Assembly (NCBI RefSeq): GCF_015690355.1
Contig: NZ_JADPRT010000005.1
Span: forward strand, 202,503-266,502
Direction: 5' to 3'
DNA from: Streptacidiphilus fuscans
GTDB lineage: Bacteria > Actinomycetota > Actinomycetes > Streptomycetales > Streptomycetaceae
Length of the DNA stretch: 64,000 bases
Positions 9,901-17,910 of the stretch are shown here, in pieces. Each line of letters begins with the position of its first letter. Position 1 is the first letter of the stretch. The position numbers and the translations under genes are program-made. The notes beneath the pieces are model-generated. The model was not told where the DNA came from and made no database searches. It was given only the letters and a program-made list of their open reading frames with translations.

Positions 9901-11921
9901 GAACCCAGGCCCTGCACGTCTACGGCATCTCCACCCGTAACACCACCGCCGGCACCCCGGAGGCCAACGGCACCTACGCCGCGGCGGGCTCAGGCCAGTC
10001 CTGGACCGGCGCGTGGGGCAACCCGAACGAGGGCAACTACAACCTGAACAACGGCAGCTACAGCAACCAGACCATTCGCATCGCGCTGAAGCCGTCCATG
10101 TCGGGCTCCACCGTTCGCATCAAGCTGGACAACGGTTTGGGCACCAGCTCGCTCAGCATCGGGCACGCCACGATCGCGCTCAGCTCCACTCCGAACGCGA
10201 TCGGCGCGGTGCCGTCGGGGACACCGACTACGTTGACGTTTGGCGGCAGTCAGAGCACCACCGTGCCCCAGGGCGCGATGATTTACAGCGACCCGCTCAA
10301 CTTCACTGTCACCGCAGGCCAGTACCTGCTGGTCTCCTACCAGCTCACCAACTCGGTGCCGTATCTGGTTCAGCACTCCTACAGCAATGGCTCGTTCGAG
10401 TACATCACCAGCGTGGGTTCCGGTGACTTGACTACAAGCACCAGCACCACACCGTTCACCACGAACGCCGCAAGCTACGGCAGCTTCACCGACCTGGTCA
10501 CCGGCATGGACGTGCAGTCCGCGAACGTCCTCACCGAAGCGGTTCTCGGCGACAACCTGACCGACCCGTTCCAGCCCGGCACCACGCTGCCCAACTCCAA
10601 CGGCTACCGCGTCTCCGACGCACTCGCGGGCGCGATGCCCAGCACCGCCCAGCCGTTCGGCGTACTCGCGGAGGGCATCGAGTCCAACCAACTGATGAAG
10701 GACTACCCGGAGACGTACAACGGCAGCACCATCGGCGGCCCGGCCGCACTGTCCCGGATCGACCGCGACATCCTGGACCAGCCCAGCATCAACACCGTCG
10801 TCATCAGCGAAGGCCTGGAAGACCTCCTCGCCGGAGACACCAACACGGACCTGGAGAACAACGGCTACACCGCCCTCGTCCAGCAGCTCCAGGGCTGGGG
10901 CATCAACGTGGTGCTGACCTCGCTGACCCCCTGCGACGGGTTCACCGGAGACGGCGCCACCCCCAACGACCCCTGCACCCTGACAGCCAACACCGGGGTC
11001 GACGCCTACCGGATGGACGTCAACGCGTACCTCGGCGGCAACAACCTTGGCACGCAGTGGAGTTCCCCGGCGGTGTACTTCGCCGACTACGACGCGGCCG
11101 TCTCGATCCCCGACCCGAACAACGCCGGGGTGGAGAAGCTCGCCGTCGGCGCTGACGGCGGCGACCATGTCAACCTCTCGCTGGCCGGCTACGGGGCACT
11201 CGCCAACTCCCTCCTGTCCCCCCAGGACACCTGGGAACTGGACGACGGCAACACCAGCACCGCGGTCACCGTCGCCCAGGACACGGCGAGCACCGACGAC
11301 GTCAACCAGGTCCTGACGCCGAACGCCGTCAACAACCCCAACACCGGCAACAACCCGCTCACCCTCAGCGGCACCGGCGCCACCTGGACCAACGACGCCA
11401 CCCGCGGCGAGGTCCTCTCCTTCGACGGCACCGCAGGGGACGCCGCCACCGCCAACACCGGAGTCATCAACACCACCGGCAGCTACTCGATCTCCGCTTG
11501 GGTGAAGATGACCAACACCACCACCTACAACACCGCCGTCGGAGAAGCGGGCGTCAATTCCGACGCGTTCTACCTGCAGTACTCCAAGGGGTACAACGCC
11601 TGGGCCTTCGTGTCGCCCTCAAGCGACAGCGCCAGCCCCAGCAGCTACCCCCACGCCGCCGCCAGCACGGCGCCTACCCTCAACACCTGGACGCACCTGG
11701 TGGGTGTCTTCAACGCCGCGACGAAGACCATGAGTCTCTACGTCAACGGCACCTTGGCGGGTACTGGCACCAACACCACCCCCTGGGCGGCCAGCGGTGT
11801 GCTGCACATCGGCAGTGCCGGCGGAAGCAACTACTTTCCCGGTGAGATCAGCAACGTCCAAGCCTACAACTACGCGCTGACACCGAACCAGGTCACCGCC
11901 CTGTACCAGCAGATCCAGTAG
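6945..11921 (+). CDS. Secreted multidomain protein: degenerate SGNH fold plus LamG jellyroll
   Basis: A 1658-residue exported protein with an Arg-rich N-region and a hydrophobic core ending AHAS. The start at 6945 follows a GAGAG-rich weak ribosome site; an in-frame ATG lies at 6918. The N-terminal half is Thr/Ser/Asn-rich and beta-type, with DNRLRE/fibronectin-like stretches. Residues from about 1200 to 1420 align by eye with actinobacterial GDSL esterases (VLGDNLTD, a GPAALSRIDRDIL segment, SEGLEDLL, then GGDHVNLSLAGY). The family's GDS serine is Asn1204, the GxND Asn is Glu, and the usual His position holds Asn1410. Catalysis is therefore unlikely, and carbohydrate binding is an inferred alternative. 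The C-terminus (about 1480-1655) is a LamG/concanavalin-like jellyroll. It is divergent from the RHS gene. Confidence 0.85.
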   Translation: MMQRQRTGAMRRRSQRAVVALVALGVSAVGLVPAHASVPNPSKALNASGSSEPVARQAGSGKALTPLPSGFGLTAVDQLRMQQAGAQARHSGQAVAVGSLTTPTESVLAEPSGKFELAANPQPVRVARGGGWVSVDLKLAQQSDGMWAPGATAYGSVEFSAGGPGPLAVTRSGGTSLALTWPTALPAPVINGATATYPSVLPGVDLQVSATPDGGLSDVLVIHSAQAAANPALRTLRLGTVVHGGRLSSAADGGLQLTNTAGQLVADGATPMQWDSNMVLPASRTPRGAKVAADASTAGQPGLAAHLARVGTRVGSGSVTLMPDAGMLASRSTVWPVYADPSVNWHPVSYGSPMFDEVKQGCSGNSFVNNTGSLADNGYLGVGYNGWSEGECNTGDEHAIYQWNLSKTIWGADVNSATVNATDVYSASCSTTATVNLHWSKGIGSGTDWSNRPGYNSYSTSASFGPAYNKTYCPSNGSTTNGFNVLSPIKSEAAAHSSTFTVTLSEDSYESSWNDLGFKRFANNPTLQIFFNNPPNPPTANTMSAVAGADDAACSTVTPGPYMGKTIASTPPVLKAKVTDPNGDKLQATFQYWINGSSTKYTATSADNLASGTFATVSLPSSFISSLTNGQTVDWQVMITDGMDPTSYAQSPTCHFTAEPTAPDDPTVSSVNNTFPNTDQNDGVVGAAAGTAGQFSVTGNGTTATKFVYSLDQLPATSNPPANETVTASNNTATVTVTPPSPGPHTLYVYSVDAAGDESGHEAYPFLAAGHAASTCTSLTACYDNTAISPDSNMSLGAADGYSSMSATDLTNAGWTSGGKVTVNGATFTLPTYGSGQKDNVVAANQTVTMGGQGNALVFLANSTNAFMADPGAVQGQSTAPYVPAGTGISGSYCFSGTTPVGVCPATGTITYADNTSTTYTLTVPDWVSGPQSIAAVSLPHWNRPSGQVVAGAGQGLKIYSFSVPIDPTKTIASVTLPDVSNTGAGTQALHVYGISTRNTTAGTPEANGTYAAAGSGQSWTGAWGNPNEGNYNLNNGSYSNQTIRIALKPSMSGSTVRIKLDNGLGTSSLSIGHATIALSSTPNAIGAVPSGTPTTLTFGGSQSTTVPQGAMIYSDPLNFTVTAGQYLLVSYQLTNSVPYLVQHSYSNGSFEYITSVGSGDLTTSTSTTPFTTNAASYGSFTDLVTGMDVQSANVLTEAVLGDNLTDPFQPGTTLPNSNGYRVSDALAGAMPSTAQPFGVLAEGIESNQLMKDYPETYNGSTIGGPAALSRIDRDILDQPSINTVVISEGLEDLLAGDTNTDLENNGYTALVQQLQGWGINVVLTSLTPCDGFTGDGATPNDPCTLTANTGVDAYRMDVNAYLGGNNLGTQWSSPAVYFADYDAAVSIPDPNNAGVEKLAVGADGGDHVNLSLAGYGALANSLLSPQDTWELDDGNTSTAVTVAQDTASTDDVNQVLTPNAVNNPNTGNNPLTLSGTGATWTNDATRGEVLSFDGTAGDAATANTGVINTTGSYSISAWVKMTNTTTYNTAVGEAGVNSDAFYLQYSKGYNAWAFVSPSSDSASPSSYPHAAASTAPTLNTWTHLVGVFNAATKTMSLYVNGTLAGTGTNTTPWAASGVLHIGSAGGSNYFPGEISNVQAYNYALTPNQVTALYQQIQ

Positions 11922-11940
11922 CCGGTCCATCAACACCTGG

Positions 11941-11980
11941 CGGCCGGGCCGGCGGTGCAGCAGCGCTGTCGGCCCGGCCG
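11941..11980 (+). terminator. GC hairpin terminator
   Basis: Perfect 11-bp inverted repeat CGGCCGGGCCG / CGGCCCGGCCG with an 18-nt loop, 20 bases after the stop of the SGNH-LamG gene. It has no U-tract, as is common in streptomycetes. Confidence 0.65.
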
Positions 11981-12034
11981 TGATGGGAGCGGCCTGATGC
12001 CGCGCAGAGCACCCGACACAGGAGAGAAACACGC

Positions 12035-13114
12035 ATGCGCATCTCCCGCGCCCACCGCACCGCCTTCATAGCGGCGGCCGTCACCACCGCCTTCACCCTG
12101 GCCCTCAGCGGCGCCCCTTCTGCCGGAGCCGCGACCACCCCAGCCGAGTTCCAGCTCACCATCAACACCTCCGCCAACGCCGCCCCGCTGCACACCATCC
12201 GCAATGCGGACGGCACTTGGACCGCGTGGGACCAGGTTCCGGACATGTACGCCAACCCCGTCGGAACCAGCTCGCAGACCCAGGCCGAGTCCGGCGGTGA
12301 GCTGTACTACGCCTCCGAAGGCAGCGGCCAGATCCAGTTCCTGACCCGCGACGCCACCGGCACCTGGACCAGCCCGACCGGCACCACCGCCCCCGTGCCC
12401 AGCACCATCCAGGTCGGCGCCGGCCAGACCACCGTCGCCTCACTGGTCGGCTCGGCCGTCCTCGGCAGCGACTTCCACCTGATCGCGCTCGCCGCCAACG
12501 GCGACCTGTACGAGACGATCCGTCACTCGGACGGCACCTGGACCTACTGGAACGACCTGTACGACGCCAACAACAACGCGCTCGGCGCCATCGGCACCAT
12601 CACCGACGCGTCCGTCGCCACCACCAACGGCAGCGACCTCCAGATCGCCGCAGTCGTGGGCGGAAAGCTCTACCACAGCATCCGCACCACACCCACCGGC
12701 ACCTGGACGCCCTGGGGCGACGTGTTCGCCAACTCCAGCAACCCCGGCACCGCAACCCACGTCGCCATCGCCGGCGTCGACGGCGCCCTCGAGGTCATGG
12801 TCACCGTCAACAGCGGCAACGGCCTCTACCACGCCACCCGCAACAGCAACGGCACCTGGACCGTCTTCGGCAACGTCGAATCCGAGACCGGATTCAACCC
12901 CGGCACCCTCACTAACCTGGCCATGGCGGCCACCGGAGACAGCTCCACCAGCGACGTGATGGAGTACGCCCTGGTCAACACCTCCGGCACGGTCTACCAC
13001 GGCATCCGATACACCAACGGGACCTGGAGCGCGGTCGGCGACGTGAACACCGCCGTGCCCGGAACCGGACTCACCGGCCAGACCCCCAGCTCCGCCACCG
13101 CCGGCGGCGAATGA
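12035..13114 (+). CDS. Secreted tectonin/PLL-like beta-propeller protein
   Basis: A 359-residue exported protein. An Arg-rich N-region and hydrophobic core end in a PSAGA-type cleavage site, and AGGAGA lies 8-9 nt before the ATG. The mature part consists of about six repeats of roughly 50 residues, each built around an aromatic sugar-lectin-like motif: GTWTAWDQV, GTWTYWNDL, GTWTPWGDV, GTWTVFGNV and GTWSAVGDV, usually preceded by LYHxxR. This pattern is that of tectonin/PLL-like propellers, which bind glycans; the ligand here is unknown. It lies between hairpins at 11941 and 13121, so it is probably monocistronic. The neighbouring exported wall enzymes suggest an extracellular or cell-surface role. 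Confidence 0.82.
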   Translation: MRISRAHRTAFIAAAVTTAFTLALSGAPSAGAATTPAEFQLTINTSANAAPLHTIRNADGTWTAWDQVPDMYANPVGTSSQTQAESGGELYYASEGSGQIQFLTRDATGTWTSPTGTTAPVPSTIQVGAGQTTVASLVGSAVLGSDFHLIALAANGDLYETIRHSDGTWTYWNDLYDANNNALGAIGTITDASVATTNGSDLQIAAVVGGKLYHSIRTTPTGTWTPWGDVFANSSNPGTATHVAIAGVDGALEVMVTVNSGNGLYHATRNSNGTWTVFGNVESETGFNPGTLTNLAMAATGDSSTSDVMEYALVNTSGTVYHGIRYTNGTWSAVGDVNTAVPGTGLTGQTPSSATAGGE

Positions 13115-13120
13115 CACACC

Positions 13121-13150
13121 GCGGGGCACCCGCACACACGGGTGCCCCGC
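13121..13150 (+). terminator. Perfect 12-bp hairpin terminator
   Basis: GCGGGGCACCCG / CGGGTGCCCCGC with a CACACA loop, starting 7 bases after the stop of the propeller gene. It lacks a U-tract. Confidence 0.75.
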
Positions 13151-13220
13151 TCCACCACCACCGCACCCCAAACCCAGGCCGGCCACGTACCGCGACCGCA
13201 CTTCAGTAGGAGCAGCCTCC

Positions 13221-14171
13221 ATGTCCGCCTCATCCCACGGCCGGCACGCCAAGCCCCGCACGTCCACCATCGGCCGTGCCGCAGCCACCACCGCAATCGG
13301 CGCCGCAGCCGCCGCCTCCGCCATCGGCTCGGCCACCGCCGCCCAGGCCGCCACCACTCCAGCCGGCACCACACCGGTGACCAGCTACACCGTCCAGTCA
13401 GGCGACACGCTCTCCGGCATCGCGGTCAAGGACCATGTCCCCGGCGGCTACCAGGCCATCGCCAGCCTCAACCACATCGCCTCGCCATACGTGCTCAAGC
13501 CCGGCGAGAAGCTCGTCCTGCCCGCCGGCTCCTACATCTCCAACCCGAGCACCCCCGCCCCCGCCTCACCGTTCCCGGTCGCGGTGAACGTCGGCAACGC
13601 CACCCAGGTCATCACCGTCCACGCCCGCAGCGACGCCGACGCGACCGTCCAGCTGTGGCAGAAGACCGGCAGCACCTGGACCAACATCTACACCACCATC
13701 TACGCCCGCATCGGCGCCAACGGCATCACCAACGGCGCAACCCGCGTCCAGGGCACCGACACCACCCCCACTGGCACCTACACCATCACCCAGGGCTTCG
13801 GCGTCGGCGTGAATCCCGGCACCAAGATGCCTTACCACCAGGTCACCACACACGACTGGTGGGTCGAAGACCCCACCAGCGCCTACTACAACCAGATGCG
13901 CACCGACACCCAAGGCGGCTTCCACCTCACCGAACAAGGTGCCGACGGCAGCGAACACCTCATCAACTACCCCACCCAGTATCACAACGCACTCGTCATC
14001 AACTTCAACATGGACCCCGCCGTCCACGGCCGCGGCGCAGGAATCTTCCTCCACGACCTCGGTCCCGAAGCCGGCCCCACCGCCGGCTGCGTCGCCGTCC
14101 CCGCCACGACGATGAACGACATCATGCGATGGATCGACCCCGCCCAGAACCCCGTCATCGCCATCGGCTGA
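13221..14171 (+). CDS. Secreted LysM-containing L,D-transpeptidase-like protein
   Basis: A 316-residue exported wall protein. AGGAG lies 9 nt before the ATG. The signal region contains an Ala-rich hydrophobic core (about residues 20-45). A LysM domain follows (about 53-98: YTVQSGDTLSGIA, then YVLKPGEKLVLPAG), which anchors to peptidoglycan. The C-terminal half resembles the YkuD/L,D-transpeptidase fold, with GIFLHDLG followed by TAGCVAVP carrying the expected catalytic Cys. L,D-transpeptidases make 3-3 crosslinks or attach proteins to peptidoglycan; the exact reaction here is inferred. It is flanked by hairpins at 13121 and 14188. Confidence 0.85.
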   Translation: MSASSHGRHAKPRTSTIGRAAATTAIGAAAAASAIGSATAAQAATTPAGTTPVTSYTVQSGDTLSGIAVKDHVPGGYQAIASLNHIASPYVLKPGEKLVLPAGSYISNPSTPAPASPFPVAVNVGNATQVITVHARSDADATVQLWQKTGSTWTNIYTTIYARIGANGITNGATRVQGTDTTPTGTYTITQGFGVGVNPGTKMPYHQVTTHDWWVEDPTSAYYNQMRTDTQGGFHLTEQGADGSEHLINYPTQYHNALVINFNMDPAVHGRGAGIFLHDLGPEAGPTAGCVAVPATTMNDIMRWIDPAQNPVIAIG

Positions 14172-14187
14172 CCAGTCGGGCACCACT

Positions 14188-14229
14188 GCCGCGCTCGCCC
14201 CTGGACCAAACCCCAAGGGCGAGCGCGGC
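14188..14229 (+). terminator. 13-bp hairpin terminator
   Basis: Perfect inverted repeat GCCGCGCTCGCCC / GGGCGAGCGCGGC with a 16-nt loop, 17 bases after the LysM-transpeptidase stop. Confidence 0.65.
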
Positions 14230-14271
14230 ATCGGACAACCCCCACCGCCCAGCACGACGGAGAACAGCAGC

Positions 14272-15024
14272 GTGAACACCCACCGACCGCACCGCCAAAC
14301 TATGCGGCCCACACCGCACGGCAACCCGCTGGACCGGGCACGCTATTGGTACCCCACGATTGCGATGGTCGGTGCGACTGTCCTGGCCGCGCTCGCAGGC
14401 CAGCCCGGCCCGACCCCTGCAGCAGCCGCGGCGCCTGCTGCCACGCGCCCTGCCACCGCGACTGGCGGCAGCCAGCCCCTGAACAGGGGGCTCCCGCCGA
14501 CACCGACCGCGGCACCCGGCACCGCAACTTCCGCGCCTACAACCGCACCCGGCGCCGCCAAGGGCTCGCGGGTTCCCGCGCTTGTCTGGAACGCCTACCG
14601 GTCAGCCCAGCGATCCGTCGCGGTCGGCGATCCGGGCTGCCGCCTGGACTGGACGGTGCTCGCCGGAATCGGGCAGGTCGAATCCGGGCAGGCCGACAAC
14701 GGGAACGTCACCACGAACGGCACCCCCCGGACGCCGATCCTGGGACCGACGCTGGACGGAACGGGCGGCAACGCCGCGATCCCTGCCCCGAGGGGAGGCT
14801 GGGTCCGTGCCATCGGACCGATGCAGTTTCTTCCCTCCACCTGGACCGTCTGGGGTGTCGACGGCAACGGCGACGGCACGGCCGACCCGAACAACATCTA
14901 CGACGCCGCCCTCTCAGCCGGCCACTACCTGTGCGCGGTCGGGCGGGACCTGGCCGTACCAGCCGACCTGGACGCGGCGATCTCGTCATACAAGGACTCC
15001 AGAAGACGGTGCTCGTTCGCATGA
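14272..15024 (+). CDS. Secreted lytic transglycosylase-like protein, C-terminus truncated
   Basis: A 250-residue exported protein starting at GTG, with GGAGA about 8 nt upstream. A hydrophobic segment (about 29-45) is followed by a Pro/Ala/Thr linker and an SLT-type muramidase domain. VLAGIGQVESG holds the expected catalytic Glu, and AIGPMQFLPSTW matches the conserved GPMQFLPxTW signature. Family members normally continue past the 'YN(N/H)S' motif with a helix. Here the protein ends ISSYKDSRRRCSFA, exactly where an IS110 transposase remnant begins in another frame. The domain is therefore probably cut by an insertion followed by decay. The catalytic core seems complete, but stability is uncertain. 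Confidence 0.75.
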   Translation: MNTHRPHRQTMRPTPHGNPLDRARYWYPTIAMVGATVLAALAGQPGPTPAAAAAPAATRPATATGGSQPLNRGLPPTPTAAPGTATSAPTTAPGAAKGSRVPALVWNAYRSAQRSVAVGDPGCRLDWTVLAGIGQVESGQADNGNVTTNGTPRTPILGPTLDGTGGNAAIPAPRGGWVRAIGPMQFLPSTWTVWGVDGNGDGTADPNNIYDAALSAGHYLCAVGRDLAVPADLDAAISSYKDSRRRCSFA

Positions 15025-15186
15025 GCCGCGACCCGCGCACCCGAGACTACGTTGCCCGCCGGACCACCAAAGGCCTCACGAAACGGGACATCATCCCGCT
15101 GCCTGAAGCGCTTCGTCGCCCGCGAGGTCTACAAGGTCATCAGCCGACCTCACGCAGGACTTGCACCACTCCGGCTCACGACTTGA
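15005..15186 (+). pseudogene. IS110-family transposase C-terminal remnant, frameshifted
   Basis: One frame reads KTVLVRMSRDPRTRDYVARR and continues through TKGLTKRDII. A one-base shift at the CCC run at 15095-15097 then continues as RCLKRFVAREVYKVI, to a stop at 15184-15186. This pair of blocks (TRxYVxRR..EGLxKxxII-RCLKRxVAREVY) is the C-terminal signature of IS110/IS116/IS902 transposases. No upstream DEDD or Ser-domain part remains, so it is a dead fragment. It directly abuts the truncated transglycosylase gene. Confidence 0.65.
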
Positions 15187-15299
15187 CGAGCCATAGGAGC
15201 CTCAATCCCGCTCCGACCGCTGGCCTGCACGACTGCACAACTGCATGGAGCGCCCAGAAGCTGACGCCCCGTCTCGTCCTCGCGGACGGCGTCGACGGG

Positions 15300-15674
15300 T
15301 CAGTGCCAGAAGGCGTGAGCGAACGCCGCGCCGGTGAAGGCCGCGCCGAGGCCGGCGACGACGCTGCCGACGATGTTGGCGAGCGCGAAGAAGCCCGCGC
15401 CCTCCTCGGTCAACCGCAGGGTCTCGTAGGAGAAGGTCGAGTAGGTGGTCAGCGCCCCGCACAGGCCGGTGCCGACGAGCAGTTGGTCCTGCGCCGAGGC
15501 GGCGCCGTCGCTGACGGCCACCGTGAGCAGGCCGAGGATGAAGCAGCCCAGGACGTTGGCGGAGAAGGTGCCCCACGGGAACACCGTGTCGTGGCGCTTC
15601 TGGACCGTGCGGTCGGTCAGGTAGCGCAGCGGCGCCCCGACCAGGGCGCCCGCGATCACGATCAGCCAGTTCAC
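15300..15674 (-). CDS. crcB: Fluoride channel subunit CrcB/FluC
   Basis: A 124-residue, four-helix membrane protein of the Fluc family, which exports cytoplasmic fluoride as a dual-topology dimer. The hallmarks are present: [10 protein letters not shown] near the N-terminus, [17 protein letters not shown] with the conserved Asn40, and [12 protein letters not shown] (about 73-84) with the sodium-site TTYST turn and phenylalanine box. It starts at GTG, and its first bases overlap the stop of the DUF190 gene (GTGA). It is the last gene of a three-gene operon with a second CrcB, which suggests a heterodimeric channel. Confidence 0.93.
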   Translation of the reverse strand: MNWLIVIAGALVGAPLRYLTDRTVQKRHDTVFPWGTFSANVLGCFILGLLTVAVSDGAASAQDQLLVGTGLCGALTTYSTFSYETLRLTEEGAGFFALANIVGSVVAGLGAAFTGAAFAHAFWH

Positions 15675-16066
15675 CGCTTCTCCTTCCGCTCAGGCTTCCC
15701 GGGCTTCTCGGGCTTCTCGGGATTTTCGGGCTTCTCGCGGCCGACGTACCGGATGACCTCGCAGTCGTCGAGGATGACCAACCCCTCGGCGACCAACTCG
15801 TCCAACTGCGGCAGGAACGCGCGGACGCGGTCCTCGCTGTCCACGATGACGATCGCGAGCGGCAGGTCCTCGCTGAGCGAGAGGAGACGGCTGGTGTGAA
15901 TCAGCGAGGACGCGCCGTAGCCCTCGATGCCGCGGAAGACGCTGGCACCGGCCAGGCCGGCGGCGTGCGCGCGGTGCACGATCTCGGCGTAGAGAGGCTT
16001 GTGGTGCCAGGTGTCGTTCTCGCCGATGAAGATCGTCACCCGGAGGGCCCGACCGGTCAGCCTCAT
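15671..16066 (-). CDS. DUF190 domain protein (PII-like)
   Basis: A 131-residue DUF190 protein: an N-terminal [19 protein letters not shown] block, then [15 protein letters not shown], and [15 protein letters not shown]. The fold of this family is PII-like, and its genes commonly accompany crcB, so a regulatory or auxiliary role in fluoride export is likely but unproven. The C-terminus is a low-complexity Lys/Pro/Glu tail ([16 protein letters not shown]). The start at 16066 has GGAGG upstream, and the ATGA overlap with the upstream crcB stop indicates translational coupling. An ATG four codons earlier is possible. Confidence 0.88.
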   Translation of the reverse strand: MRLTGRALRVTIFIGENDTWHHKPLYAEIVHRAHAAGLAGASVFRGIEGYGASSLIHTSRLLSLSEDLPLAIVIVDSEDRVRAFLPQLDELVAEGLVILDDCEVIRYVGREKPENPEKPEKPGKPERKEKR

Positions 16067-16608
16067 CGCCGCCTCCATCCGATGACGCGGCGGGTCGACG
16101 TCGCCGCGAGCCATACCGCTGCCAGAGCCGCCACCATTGTGGCCGCGAGGTAGGCGAGACCGGTGGCGGCGTGGCCGCCGTCGACGAGTTTCTGGATGTC
16201 CACCGTGTAGGTGGAGAAGGTGGTGAACCCGCCGAGGACGCCGGTGCCGAAGAACGGTCGGACCAGGCGATGCGCGGCCCACACGTCGGTGATCACGACC
16301 ATGAACACGCCGATGACCGCGCAGCCGAGGACGTTGATCCCGAACGTGGTCCAGGGGAAGTGCCCGGCCGCGGTGGGCCAGATCAGTCCGGCGCCGTAGC
16401 GGGCGCAGGCACCGATCGCGCCGCCCAACGCCACCACGGCGAGCACCGGCCCCTGGCTTGGGCTGTGGCCTTGCCCTTGGCCCTGCCGTGGGGGTTTCGA
16501 GGGGAGCTGAGTTCCGGCGCTGCCCACCATGTCGGTGCTCAGGTCGGTGCTCAGGTCACTACCGGGGTCGACGGGCTCGCTGTGCACGCCCGTTCCGGCC
16601 TCTGCCAT
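16063..16608 (-). CDS. crcB: Fluoride channel subunit CrcB/FluC (N-terminally extended)
   Basis: A 181-residue Fluc-family protein, the first gene of the operon, with AGGAGAGG before its ATG. The channel part begins near residue 55 ([17 protein letters not shown]) and includes [17 protein letters not shown] with the conserved Asn and [13 protein letters not shown] hydrophilic extension of about 50 residues (Ser/Thr/Asp-rich, then a [11 protein letters not shown] stretch) is longer than usual. Two divergent CrcB subunits in one operon usually form an obligate heterodimer. No fluoride riboswitch consensus could be recognised in the leader. Confidence 0.92.
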   Translation of the reverse strand: MAEAGTGVHSEPVDPGSDLSTDLSTDMVGSAGTQLPSKPPRQGQGQGHSPSQGPVLAVVALGGAIGACARYGAGLIWPTAAGHFPWTTFGINVLGCAVIGVFMVVITDVWAAHRLVRPFFGTGVLGGFTTFSTYTVDIQKLVDGGHAATGLAYLAATMVAALAAVWLAATSTRRVIGWRRR

Positions 16609-16851
16609 GTACCTCTCCTACTCGCCCGGAGCCCGCGGTCGGACGCGGGCACGCTGAATCGCAAGTAGGGACCGTTGGCAGCCTCACGGCCACGGTTGGG
16701 TACGGCGGGCCCCACCGCCGTGCGACGCCAGGGAACGGCGCGCTGAGTGCCCAGGCTACCCCGCCCCGCAGGTCCGGCAGAAACCGGGTAGTCCGCGCCA
16801 CGCCGCCGCCGTCCTGGAGCGATCCCCGATCCGGCGCGGACCCCCTCCCCC

Positions 16852-17628
16852 TCAACCGGCCTTGGCCGCTCGCAGCGAGTAGACCAGCGGCACGCCCTGC
16901 TCGGCGGGCAGGCGGAAGTGCCCGCGGTCGTGCTCGTGCAGGAACTCCACCTGGAGCCCGGCGGCGGCCAGGGCGGTGACGACGTCGCCGACCCCGTGCA
17001 GCCACTCGACCGTCACGGTCGCGGTCATCGGCGCGTCGGGGTCCGCGTATGTGCCGGGCTCGTCGTAGACGTTCGCGTCGCGGCGGAAGTAGTCGCCCGC
17101 GACCGTGCGGCCGTCCTCGCCGAGCACGTCGGCGAAGGGGTGGTACTCGGCCAGGTAGAGAAAGCCGCCGGGTGCGACGAGGGCGGCTGCCACCTGCGCC
17201 CAACGCGTGAGGTCAGGGAGCCAGCACAGCGCGCCCATGCCGGTGTAGACGATGTCGAAGGTCTGCCCGTCGAGTGCCTGCACGGCGTCGTGCACGTCCG
17301 CGGCGACGAAACGGGCGCTGGTGACACCGGTCTGCGCGGCGAGGGCGCGAGCCGTCTCCACTGCGGGCTCGGAGAAGTCGAGGCCGGTGACGACGGCTCC
17401 ACGCCGGCCCCAGGACAGGGTGTCCAGCCCCATGTGGCACTGCAGGTGGAGCAGCGTCCTACCGTTGACGTCGCCGACCTCGGCGGGCTCGAAGTCCCGG
17501 AGGCTGTCCCTGCCCGCGACGAAGCCCGGAAGGTCGTAGAACGGCCCGGCGGTGTGGATCGGGACGCGCTCGTCCCAGTTCGCGCGGTTGGCCGAGAGCC
17601 AGTCGGGAGTGCCTGGGGTCGTGGTCAT
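16852..17628 (-). CDS. Class I SAM-dependent methyltransferase
   Basis: A 258-residue Rossmann-fold methyltransferase. The region LLHLQCHMGLDTLSWG to VVTGLDFSEPAVETA carries the SAM-binding loop and acidic residue. FDIVYTGMGALCWLPD and the 'LVAPGGFLYLAEYHPF' strand-loop match later motifs of the Methyltransf_11/25 group. The substrate cannot be told from sequence. The C-terminal part (VTVEWLHGVGDVVTALAAAG) resembles small-molecule methyltransferases. It stands alone, and about 280 bases separate it from the divergent lipoprotein gene. Confidence 0.85.
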   Translation of the reverse strand: MTTTPGTPDWLSANRANWDERVPIHTAGPFYDLPGFVAGRDSLRDFEPAEVGDVNGRTLLHLQCHMGLDTLSWGRRGAVVTGLDFSEPAVETARALAAQTGVTSARFVAADVHDAVQALDGQTFDIVYTGMGALCWLPDLTRWAQVAAALVAPGGFLYLAEYHPFADVLGEDGRTVAGDYFRRDANVYDEPGTYADPDAPMTATVTVEWLHGVGDVVTALAAAGLQVEFLHEHDRGHFRLPAEQGVPLVYSLRAAKAG

Positions 17629-17910
17629 GGCAGGGACACTAACGAGCCCCGCGCTGACGAATCCACCGCCTTTCCCGCTCCGCCTCCGCAGCGATGCGAC
17701 ACACCGTCAGCAACGGACTGCCCGAGTTGCCCGACCCATATGGCCGAGTGATCCTTAATGAGGGGACCTGCGGTTTCGACGTCGACTAAATCGCCGTAGA
17801 TGCGCCGGGCGGTGCAGGAACGTCGTCATTGACGACTATCGGTGCGGCGTACTGCGAATTATCCATGGGCTGCTGCCCTTCCGGGTCGCACGGTCCGAGG
17901 AGGCGTTCGC

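Noticed and set aside
16609..16740. Fluoride riboswitch before the crcB operon
   Set aside because: The leader lacks the conserved GG-GAUGG and UUCGCC blocks in any register I could find, so I did not annotate it. A covariance search could overturn this.
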